Below are positions 13,553-19,414 of a DNA stretch of 19,414 nt, piece after piece. Position numbers and translations under genes: made by a program. This DNA is from Actinobacteria bacterium UBA5182 (GTDB lineage: Bacteria > Actinomycetota > UBA4738). Every line of letters begins with the position of its first letter. Positions within the stretch are counted from its first letter, which is position 1. The notes below the pieces were generated by a model, which was given only the letters and a program-made list of their open reading frames with translations, was not told the origin of the DNA and searched no databases. The DNA lies in assembly GCA_002413185.1 (NCBI GenBank), contig DHWM01000020.1, positions 1 to 19,414 on the forward strand, read 5' to 3'.

Positions 13553-14226
13553 CAGCCCGCGGCGGCGCGGTCGGCCACGATCACCAGGCGCTCCGGTGCC
13601 ATGCGGGCCGAAGGGATGTCCTGACCCGCCAGGAGGCCCCGGAGCGGCTCGCGCTTGTCTGCGCCCGATACCAGGAACACCCCGAGCGGCGTCGCCGAGA
13701 GCACGGGAACAGTCAGCGAGATCCGAGGGACGAAGGGTTCCCATCCCGCTTCTGGGACATGGACGCACCAACGCTGCTGTTCCTCGACCTCCGGCCGCCC
13801 GGGGTACAACGAGGCGGTGTGGCCGTCGGGGCCGAGCCCATAGATCGCCAGGTCGAACCGGGGAAAGTCCTTGAACCGCTGGCGGAGAAGATTCTCGTAT
13901 CCGTCGGCGTCGCAGTCCTCGCCGTTCATCCGGTACGCCTGCCCCCCCACCTTGGACAGCAGCGTCTCCTGGGCCATCCGGTAGTTCGACAGTTCGTCTT
14001 CAGGTGGGACGCACCGCTCGTCGCTGAAGAAGAACTCCACCTCGTTCCAGTCGTAGTCGATCTCCGTCAGGCGCTGGTAGAACGCCGCGGGCGTGCTCCC
14101 GCCGGTGAGGAGGATCGTGGTGGGCTCGGCGACCTGGAACATCCCCAGCGCCTCCTCGGCCACGTCGTCCACCACGAACAGCTCCGCCTCCACGCGCGTG
14201 GGAGCGTCGTCGTCTGAAGGCGTCAT
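13552..14226 (-). CDS. pgl: 6-phosphogluconolactonase
   Basis: 224-aa cytosolic enzyme that hydrolyses 6-phosphogluconolactone to 6-phosphogluconate in the oxidative pentose phosphate pathway. It shows the glucosamine-6-P isomerase/6PGL fold motifs in order: LLTGGSTPAAFYQ (39-51), FFFSDERCVPPEDELSNYRM (65-84) and GLGPDGHTASLYPG (130-143), the last being the 6PGL active-site signature. The length is slightly short but complete. ATG 14226 directly follows the TAG of tal-pgi with no spacer, so translation is probably coupled. Zwf, which makes the substrate, is not in the window. Confidence 0.93.
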   Translation of the reverse strand: MTPSDDDAPTRVEAELFVVDDVAEEALGMFQVAEPTTILLTGGSTPAAFYQRLTEIDYDWNEVEFFFSDERCVPPEDELSNYRMAQETLLSKVGGQAYRMNGEDCDADGYENLLRQRFKDFPRFDLAIYGLGPDGHTASLYPGRPEVEEQQRWCVHVPEAGWEPFVPRISLTVPVLSATPLGVFLVSGADKREPLRGLLAGQDIPSARMAPERLVIVADRAAAG

Positions 14227-16866
14227 CTACGCCTCCTCGAGGTCGGACAGATGGACCCGGGCGACACGCCGGCCCCCCGCGCGCAGGGATTGCAGGTCCC
14301 CGATGGACTGCGCCGAGAACAGCGTCCGGAAGGAATACGGCTCGTCCGGGATCGCGATGTCCTCGTGCGGCTCCTCGACCACCTGGATGAACACGCCCGT
14401 GTTCGGACCTCCTTTGTGGAGCTGTCCCGTGGAGTGCAGGAACCTCGGCCCGAACCCGACCGTCGTGGCGACCCGAAGCCGGTCCCGGAGCCGCAGCCGA
14501 GCCGAGTGCAGCAGTCCTTCGTTCTGTTCGGTTCGTGGCACGTATGCCTGGATGGCGAGATAGTCCCCCCGCCCCACCTCCTTCAACAGCGGGCCCAGGT
14601 CATCGTAGGATGCGGGTCTGACATCCCCTTCGGAGAGGATGCGCTTGGTCGCGTCCTTGGCCTCCTGCACGTTGGGCTGGTCGAACGGCTGGATGTCCAG
14701 CACCTTGCCGGCGATCGCCGTGGCGAATTCCCACCGGAAGAACTCGCCGCCCAGCTCGACCTCCTCGTTCAGCCGCAGCAGCACCGCGAGATGCCCCGCG
14801 TGCTCGAGCTCCTCCAAGCCCGCCCGGATCTCCTGATCCTGCCCGATCCCGACGAACAGGCGGTCCTCCCCGTAGACGTCTGGTGGACCGAGGTCCTCTC
14901 CCTCCACCGGGACGATGCCCCGACCCTCCTTGCCCGTGGACTCCGCGATCAACTGCTCCACCCAGTAGCCGAAGGACCGGATCCGCTCGGGCAGCACCAG
15001 CGTCACCTTGTCCCGGCCCGCCCGCGCCGCCTCGCCCATGACGGCCCCCAGCCACGCCCCGGGATTCTCCGCCGGCGGGACGCAGAACGCGCAGGCGTGG
15101 GCCATCTCGATCGCCCGGTCCAGCAACCCGTCCAGGTCCATCCCGATGAGCGCGCCGTGGACCAGCCCGAAATACGAGAGCGCTGAGTATCGCCCGCCGA
15201 TGTCCGGGGGATTCGAGAAGACCCGCCGGAATCCTCTCTCCTTCCCCAGGGCCTCCAGCGGCGTCCCCGGGTCGGTGATGGCCACATACTTCGAACCGTC
15301 CGGTACCTTCTCCCAGAAGTACGCGAAGTGGGACAGCGTCTCCGTGGTCGTCCCCGACTTCGACGCGATCACGAACAACGTCGTGCCGAGGTCGAGCCCC
15401 CGCTCCACTCCAAGGATCTGGTCGGGGTTGGTCGTGTCCAGCACATGCAGGTTCAACATTCCCGGCGCCACCCCGAAGGTGTCCCGGAGGACCTCCGGTG
15501 CCAGGCTGGAACCTCCCATGCCGGCCAGCACCACATCCGTCAAGCCGTCGGCAGCACACTGGCCCGCAAACTCCTTCAGCTCGGGGATCCGCTCGTGCAT
15601 CACGTCGTGCACGGTTAGCCATCCCAGCCGGTCGGTGATCTCCATGGGGTCCTTCCGCCACACCGTGAAGTCCCGGTGCCAGATCCTCGACACGACGTCG
15701 TCATCGGCGAAGGAGGCCAGGCGGGAGTCCACGGCTTCGTCCAGGCCCGGCAGGTGCGACCCCTGGCGGACCCGATCCTCCCGGACCGCCTGAACCTTCC
15801 CTTCGATCACCGCGATGAGCTTCTGATAGGCCTCGGAGAACGTCGTGATCCCCTCGTCCAGGAGCTGCTCGGTCACCTCTGCCAGATCGACGCCGGCGGC
15901 CTCCGCCTCGCTCAAGACCTGTTCCGCCTCGCCCAGGTTCGACTCGATGCTCGGACGGACCTCACCGTGGTCCTTGAACGCGAGGAGCGTGGTCTCGGGC
16001 ATGGTGTTGACGGTCCTCGGCGCCACCAGCTCCTCCACGTACAGGACGTCGGAGTAGGCAGGGTCCTTCGTCCCGGTGGAAGCCCACAGGGGCCGCTGGA
16101 CACGACCACCCTCGGCGGCCAGGCGCTCCCACCTCGATCCCGAGAACAGCTCGCCGAACCGCCGGTAAGCCCGCCGGGCGTTGGCGACGGCGACCTTTCC
16201 GCGCAGCGCCGATTCCGCCGGTAGCCGGCGGTCCACCGCTGTGTCGACGCGGGACACGAAGAACGACGCCACCGAGGAGATGCCGGCGATCGGCTGGCCC
16301 GCATCCAGCCGCCGCTCCAGCCCGGCGATGTAGGCCAGCGCGGCATGCTCGTGCCTCCCCACCGCGAACAGCAGCGTGACGTTGACGTTGATGCCGGCCG
16401 CGGTGAGCTCCTCGATGGCGGGGATGCCCTCCTCGGTCCCCGGCACCTTGATCATGACATTGGGGCGATCCAGCCTGGCCCACAGCTCCTTGGCCTGGGC
16501 CACCGTCCCAGCCGTGTTCCGGGCCAGATCGGGCGTGACCTCGAACGAGGCGAACCCATCCCCTCCCCCGCTTCGCTCGAAGGCGGGGCGCAGCGCGTCG
16601 GCGGCCAGCCGGATGTCCTCGAGCCCCATCGCGAGGAACAGGTCCATCGGGTCCTCTACGCCCTCGGCGAGGAGCTCTCGGACGGCGACGTCGTAGTCCG
16701 TCGATCCGGAGATGGCCTTCTCGAAGATGCTGGGATTCGAGGTCACGCCGGTCACGGCGTCCTCGGCGATCATCCGGTCGAACTGCCCGGACGCCACCAA
16801 GTTCCGACGGATCGTGTCGAGCCAGATCGACACACCGGCCTCGTGCAGTCGCTGCAATCTATTCAT
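14227..16866 (-). CDS. Bifunctional transaldolase / glucose-6-phosphate isomerase
   Basis: 879-aa fusion of two cytosolic sugar-phosphate enzymes. Residues 1-365 are a transaldolase: GVTSNPSIFEKAIS (39-52), NVMIKVPGTEEGIPA with the Schiff-base lysine K140, INVNVTLLFAVGRHEHAALA, and WASTGTKDP. Residues about 400-870 are a phosphoglucose isomerase: LAGMGGSSLAPEVL, VIASKSGTTTETLSHFAYF (sugar-phosphate SIS motif), IGGRYSALSYFGLVHGAL, IQPFDQPNVQEAK and a terminal LHKGGPNTGVFIQ. Such fusions are known in several bacterial groups. I chose ATG 16866, with GGGAGG 4 nt upstream; the frame extends 19 codons further but without homology. It links fructose-6-P, glucose-6-P and the non-oxidative pentose phosphate pathway. 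pgl follows directly; the MarR gene lies 129 bp upstream on the same strand. Confidence 0.95.
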   Translation of the reverse strand: MNRLQRLHEAGVSIWLDTIRRNLVASGQFDRMIAEDAVTGVTSNPSIFEKAISGSTDYDVAVRELLAEGVEDPMDLFLAMGLEDIRLAADALRPAFERSGGGDGFASFEVTPDLARNTAGTVAQAKELWARLDRPNVMIKVPGTEEGIPAIEELTAAGINVNVTLLFAVGRHEHAALAYIAGLERRLDAGQPIAGISSVASFFVSRVDTAVDRRLPAESALRGKVAVANARRAYRRFGELFSGSRWERLAAEGGRVQRPLWASTGTKDPAYSDVLYVEELVAPRTVNTMPETTLLAFKDHGEVRPSIESNLGEAEQVLSEAEAAGVDLAEVTEQLLDEGITTFSEAYQKLIAVIEGKVQAVREDRVRQGSHLPGLDEAVDSRLASFADDDVVSRIWHRDFTVWRKDPMEITDRLGWLTVHDVMHERIPELKEFAGQCAADGLTDVVLAGMGGSSLAPEVLRDTFGVAPGMLNLHVLDTTNPDQILGVERGLDLGTTLFVIASKSGTTTETLSHFAYFWEKVPDGSKYVAITDPGTPLEALGKERGFRRVFSNPPDIGGRYSALSYFGLVHGALIGMDLDGLLDRAIEMAHACAFCVPPAENPGAWLGAVMGEAARAGRDKVTLVLPERIRSFGYWVEQLIAESTGKEGRGIVPVEGEDLGPPDVYGEDRLFVGIGQDQEIRAGLEELEHAGHLAVLLRLNEEVELGGEFFRWEFATAIAGKVLDIQPFDQPNVQEAKDATKRILSEGDVRPASYDDLGPLLKEVGRGDYLAIQAYVPRTEQNEGLLHSARLRLRDRLRVATTVGFGPRFLHSTGQLHKGGPNTGVFIQVVEEPHEDIAIPDEPYSFRTLFSAQSIGDLQSLRAGGRRVARVHLSDLEEA

Positions 16867-16995
16867 CGGTCCTCCCGCATGGAGATGTGGGCGAGTCCTC
16901 GCAGACCGGCGCAGTCGTTTCAACGCTCCGAAGGTGCCTCTATCATCCGCTACTTCGACACTGCACGCGGAGGGCTGTTCGGACTGACCCGGCCG

Positions 16996-17415
16996 TCACT
17001 CCCGGATCGAGGCGAGGTCCTGCAGCGTCGACTGCAAGGCGTCGATCCGCCGATCCCCCAGCGATCGGCGGATCGCCTGGTCCACGCTGGCCAGCGCTCG
17101 ACGGGCCGCGGCACGCTGCCGGAGTCCCTTCGCGGTGAGCTTGACGATCTTGGCTCTCGAGTCGGTCGGGTCCGCCGTCCGCCGCACGTAGCCGTTGGAT
17201 TCGAGGTCGTCGAGCACCTGCATCATCGCCTGCTTGGTCACCTGGGCCCGGTGGGCCAGCTCGCTCAGGCGTGTGCCGGTCCGATCCACCAACAGGATCC
17301 CGCGGGCATGTCCGGGGCTGAGATCGACGCCGCGGTCCTCCAGCGCCGATTGGATCTCGGCGTCCACCGCCCGGAATGCTTCCAGCAGCGCGCGAGCGAG
17401 CCCAGGGTCCGGCAT
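16996..17415 (-). CDS. MarR-family transcriptional regulator
   Basis: 139-aa winged-helix repressor-type protein. The DNA-binding core runs from LSPGHARGILLVDRTGTRLS through ELAHRAQVTKQAMMQVLDDL (recognition helix) to GYVRRTADPTDSRAKIVKLT, whose DxRxK-like wing is the MarR hallmark. Flanking helices for dimerisation are present. ATG 17415 is chosen because homology starts soon after; the frame extends upstream over the divergent GNAT gene without homology. No Shine-Dalgarno precedes the ATG. It is divergent from the GNAT gene (75-bp gap) and upstream of tal-pgi on the same strand, so either could be a target. A 13-bp-arm inverted repeat lies within its 3' coding part. Confidence 0.9.
   Translation of the reverse strand: MPDPGLARALLEAFRAVDAEIQSALEDRGVDLSPGHARGILLVDRTGTRLSELAHRAQVTKQAMMQVLDDLESNGYVRRTADPTDSRAKIVKLTAKGLRQRAAARRALASVDQAIRRSLGDRRIDALQSTLQDLASIRE
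17043..17075. repeat. 13-bp-arm inverted repeat inside the MarR gene
   Basis: Perfect arms CGATCCGCCGATC and GATCGGCGGATCG with a 7-nt loop, about 50-80 bp before the MarR stop. It encodes RRSLGDRRI, so part of the symmetry reflects repeated Arg codons. It could act as a stem-loop between MarR and tal-pgi on a joint transcript. Confidence 0.45.
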
Positions 17416-17477
17416 GGGGCAACATCTTGGTCCCGTGGAGTCGAAGCCGTCAAGGGGCTTTACCAACCGAGGTCGGC

Positions 17478-17483
17478 TACCCT
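17478..17483 (+). promoter_or_regulatory. -10 box (TACCCT), leaderless promoter of the second GNAT gene
   Basis: TACCCT is followed by 7 nt and ATG 17491. Same hexamer and spacing as at 722-727 on the other strand. Confidence 0.5.
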
Positions 17484-17490
17484 TCTCCAC

Positions 17491-17991
17491 ATGGAGTTCC
17501 GTGAGGTCAGGCCGGACGAATACGCTGAGGCGGGCCGCGTCACCGCGCTGGCCTATCGCGAGTTCGTGCCGGACGGGGACCACGCGGGGTGGGAGGAGTA
17601 CCTCGCCGAGATCGGCGACGTGGCGGGCCGGGCGGACCGAACCATCGTTCTGGCGGCCGTCGAGGACGGCCGGATCCTCGGAACGGCCACGATCGAGATG
17701 GACCAACCCATCGGCGACGACGACGTCTCTCTGGCCCCGGACCTTGCGATGCTTCGGATGCTCGGCGTCGATCCCGCAGTGAGGGGCCGGGGAGCCGGCC
17801 GGGGGCTGGTCGAGGCTTGCGTCGAGCTGGTCAAGGCCCGAGGAAAGGGTGTGTTCGGACTCCGAACCACGGCTGCCATGGTGAGCGCCCAGCGCCTGTA
17901 TCGAGCGCTCGGGTTCGTACGCGATCCCTCGATGGACATGAGCTATCCCGGCGTGGAGCTCATCGGATATCGCCTGCCACTTGTCTCTTGA
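17491..17991 (+). CDS. GNAT-family N-acetyltransferase
   Basis: 166-aa single-domain GNAT enzyme. The acetyl-CoA site is clear: MLRMLGVDPAVRGRGAGRGL (R-x-x-G-x-G/A loop after strand 4), followed by a helix and by AQRLYRALGFVRDPSMDM, the usual C-terminal motif with the conserved Tyr. Substrate unknown. The ATG start agrees with homology and with a TACCCT box 7 nt upstream, and there is no Shine-Dalgarno, so a leaderless mRNA is likely. The divergent MarR gene 75 bp away may control it, a common MarR arrangement, but I see no clear operator in the gap. A GC-rich hairpin lies 6 bp after the stop. Confidence 0.88.
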   Translation: MEFREVRPDEYAEAGRVTALAYREFVPDGDHAGWEEYLAEIGDVAGRADRTIVLAAVEDGRILGTATIEMDQPIGDDDVSLAPDLAMLRMLGVDPAVRGRGAGRGLVEACVELVKARGKGVFGLRTTAAMVSAQRLYRALGFVRDPSMDMSYPGVELIGYRLPLVS

Positions 17992-17997
17992 CGCGTC

Positions 17998-18024
17998 AGC
18001 CCGGCCTTAACCTTTCGCCGGGCT
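17998..18024. terminator. Hairpin after GNAT, overlapping the ECF sigma promoter region
   Basis: Perfect 8-bp arms AGCCCGGC and GCCGGGCT around an 11-nt loop (CTTAACCTTTC). It may end the GNAT transcript, though no T-run follows. The loop holds TTAACC, which resembles the AAC core of many ECF -35 elements, so it may also be part of the sigma gene's promoter. Confidence 0.4.
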
Positions 18025-18039
18025 CCGCCCCCTAGCGGA

Positions 18040-18525
18040 GTGGTGGACGATGCGCCTGTCACCGTGACCAACCACCTCGACGTCGAGACCACCTATCGCG
18101 CCGAGAGTGCCAAGCTGTGGCGGGCCGTGTTCGCCTTCGCCGGAAACCGGGCCATTGCCGACGACGCTGTGGCGGAAGCGTTCGCCCAGGCGCTGCGACG
18201 CGAGAAGTCGATCCGATCGCTGAGACCATGGGTGTGGAGGGCGGCGTTCCGGATCGCGGCCGGTGAGCTCAAAGACGCCCGTCTTCGGACGGGCTGGACG
18301 GACGGGTCGTTCACGGAGCACCCGGAGGACTCGATCGACCTGCTTCGGGCTCTCGCCGGACTCTCTCCGAAGCAGCGAGCGTCGATCCTGCTCTTCCACT
18401 ACGGCGGCCTGTCGGTGAAGGAGGCGGCGGCGGCCATCGGCTCCACGCCTGGGGCAACCCGAGTGCATCTCAGCCTCGGACGGCGACGGCTTCGTGTGCT
18501 GATGGAAGGAGACGACGATGCCTGA
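18040..18525 (+). CDS. ECF-type RNA polymerase sigma factor
   Basis: 161-aa sigma-70 family extracytoplasmic-function factor. Region 2 is visible at about 20-65 (LWRAVFAFAGNRAIADDAVA, then EAFAQAL and RPWVWRAAFRIAAGE), and region 4 at about 105-155 (LSPKQRASILLFHYGGLSVK, then EAAAAIGSTPGATRVHLSLG and RRRLRVL) with a standard helix-turn-helix. Region 2 is somewhat short and lacks an acidic run typical of -10 melting, so it is a divergent member. GTG 18040 is assumed; GTG 18043 or 18064 are possible. The stop overlaps the following gene by 8 bp (ATGCCTGA), so the two are almost certainly co-translated. That neighbour is the likely membrane regulator of this sigma factor. Confidence 0.88.
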   Translation: MVDDAPVTVTNHLDVETTYRAESAKLWRAVFAFAGNRAIADDAVAEAFAQALRREKSIRSLRPWVWRAAFRIAAGELKDARLRTGWTDGSFTEHPEDSIDLLRALAGLSPKQRASILLFHYGGLSVKEAAAAIGSTPGATRVHLSLGRRRLRVLMEGDDDA

Positions 18526-19414
18526 TATGGACCGACGTCTGAGCTCGCTCGATCTGCTCTCCCCGCCGGATCTGTGGGATGACATCCGGACGCGCCGGCC
18601 CCGTGGGCCTCGGCCCGAACGCCCGATGCGCCGAATCGTCGTTGCCGTCCTTGCCCTGGTCGTCTCCGCAGCCGCCGTCGCCTTCGCGGTGAGAGCGTTC
18701 GTTCGAACGTCCCCGGACCTGTCCGTCGGGCCTTCGCTGCCCGTGCATCTCCATGCAAACGGCGACATCGCGTTCATCGGCGGCGAGCAGCCGGGCGGCG
18801 TGTTCGTTCCATCCAACGTCTTCGTTACGCACCCGGACGGGACAGGGCTCCGCCAGCTGACCAGGGGACAGTCGCGGATCCTCTCCCTGGCCTGGTCACC
18901 CGACGGCACCCGGCTGGCTTTCGTCCGAACGGGCGGGGAGTTCCCGCCCGACAACATATTCGTGGTCGATATCCGAACCGGACACGTCACCCAGCTGACC
19001 ACGCAGACGTCGCAATACGAAGGCTCGCCGGCCTGGTCGCCGGACGGCAGCCGGATCGCCTTCGCTCGACGCGGCGCCAACGGGTCATGGGAGATCTACA
19101 CCATGAGGCCGGACGGAACCGACGTGGGCCAGCTCACGCACGGAGGCGGCAACCACGGAGAACCCGCATGGTCGCCGGATGGGACACGAATCGCCTTCAC
19201 GGCCACCGCGGCGCCGGACTCGGGCGGGACCGATGTGTACGTCATGCAGGCCGACGGCACGGGCGTGCGCCGGGTGACCGCAACCCCGACGCTCTTCGAG
19301 AGCGACCCGCAGTGGACCCCCGACGGATCGCGTCTCTCCTTCCTGGTCCACGGACCGGACGATCGCCCCCCGGATCGCATCCTATCCGTCGGGGAGGACG
19401 GCTCGGATGCCCGG
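18518..19414 (+). CDS. Membrane-anchored TolB/WD40-like beta-propeller protein, possible anti-sigma regulator (partial, runs off the edge)
   Basis: 299 codons are present without a stop. The ATG has GGAAGGAG 6 nt upstream. Residues 1-38 are cytoplasmic, with LDLLSPPDLWDDIRTR, a short motif of the kind seen in the N-terminal tails of sigma-linked membrane proteins. Residues 40-58 (from IVVAVLALVVSAAAVAFAV) are a single transmembrane helix. The exterior part has TolB-like propeller blades, each with a W-S/T-P-D-G-T/S-R repeat: AWSPDGTRLAF, AWSPDGSRIAF, AWSPDGTRIAF and QWTPDGSRLSF, about 45 residues apart, preceded by MRPDGTDVGQLT-type strands. No zinc-binding HxxxCxxC of classical anti-sigma domains is present. 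The 8-bp overlap with the ECF gene suggests it controls that sigma factor; this is inference. Confidence 0.85.
   Translation, partial: MPDMDRRLSSLDLLSPPDLWDDIRTRRPRGPRPERPMRRIVVAVLALVVSAAAVAFAVRAFVRTSPDLSVGPSLPVHLHANGDIAFIGGEQPGGVFVPSNVFVTHPDGTGLRQLTRGQSRILSLAWSPDGTRLAFVRTGGEFPPDNIFVVDIRTGHVTQLTTQTSQYEGSPAWSPDGSRIAFARRGANGSWEIYTMRPDGTDVGQLTHGGGNHGEPAWSPDGTRIAFTATAAPDSGGTDVYVMQADGTGVRRVTATPTLFESDPQWTPDGSRLSFLVHGPDDRPPDRILSVGEDGSDAR

Noticed and set aside
14251..15186. Plus-strand ORFs opposite tal-pgi
   Set aside because: No domain and no ribosome-binding sites; they are shadows of a well-recognised enzyme fusion.
18007..19080. 357-codon minus-strand ORF over the ECF sigma and propeller genes
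   Set aside because: The plus strand has clear sigma regions 2 and 4 and four propeller repeats. The minus ORF shows no family.
1..19414. CRISPR array, prophage, IS element, toxin-antitoxin pair, tRNA or rRNA
   Set aside because: I saw no regularly spaced repeats, integrase or transposase motifs, terminal repeats or RNA-gene signatures. The genes look like ordinary chromosomal content.

Overview
The window is high-GC DNA with dense, short-spaced genes on both strands. Third positions are strongly G/C, GTG and TTG starts are common, and several starts look leaderless. The gene set includes a PAC2 protein, an RsbU/STAS/RsbW-type partner-switching module, a transaldolase-glucose-6-phosphate isomerase fusion and an ECF sigma factor paired with a membrane beta-propeller. 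Together these suggest an actinobacterial (Actinomycetota) chromosome, probably from a little-studied or uncultured lineage. I see no phage, IS element, CRISPR array, tRNA or rRNA.

Layout. (1) 1-1713, minus strand: a GNAT acetyltransferase and a class III nucleotide cyclase-like protein with an altered active site. (2) 1738-2898, plus: a class V aminotransferase-fold enzyme, divergent from the cyclase with a 24-bp gap. (3) 2975-6791, plus: a partner-switching operon made of a PAS/GAF/PP2C phosphatase, a STAS antagonist and an anti-sigma kinase, preceded by a possible leaderless leader ORF. (4) 6799-8666, minus: a beta-hydroxyacid dehydrogenase-family oxidoreductase overlapping by 4 bp a divergent YchF/DUF933 nucleotide-binding protein. 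(5) 8837-11698, minus: one very long c-di-GMP gene (GAF-GGDEF-GAF-GAF-HD-GYP) cut in two by a single in-frame TAG inside its second GAF domain. (6) 11699-11871: a divergent control region with a perfect 26-bp palindrome and two smaller inverted repeats. (7) 11872-13539, plus: PAC2 protein and a VIT1/CCC1-type metal transporter. (8) 13552-17415, minus: 6-phosphogluconolactonase, the Tal-Pgi fusion and, upstream, a MarR regulator. (9) 17491-19414, plus: a GNAT acetyltransferase, an ECF sigma factor and a membrane-anchored TolB/WD40-like propeller protein that runs off the right edge.

How the genes work together. Much of the window is signal transduction: c-di-GMP synthesis and hydrolysis, a cyclase-like protein, a phosphatase-driven partner switch, an ECF sigma unit and a MarR regulator. 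The metabolic part is sugar-phosphate metabolism (tal-pgi followed directly by pgl), with zwf absent from the window.

Most notable points: the amber codon that splits the c-di-GMP enzyme; a recurring TANNNT box 6-7 nt upstream of six start codons, two of them opening small ORFs that overlap the next gene's start; the anti-sigma kinase gene, which lacks any plausible ATG/GTG start but has a strong ribosome-binding site 8 nt before an ACG; and the palindromic divergent control region.
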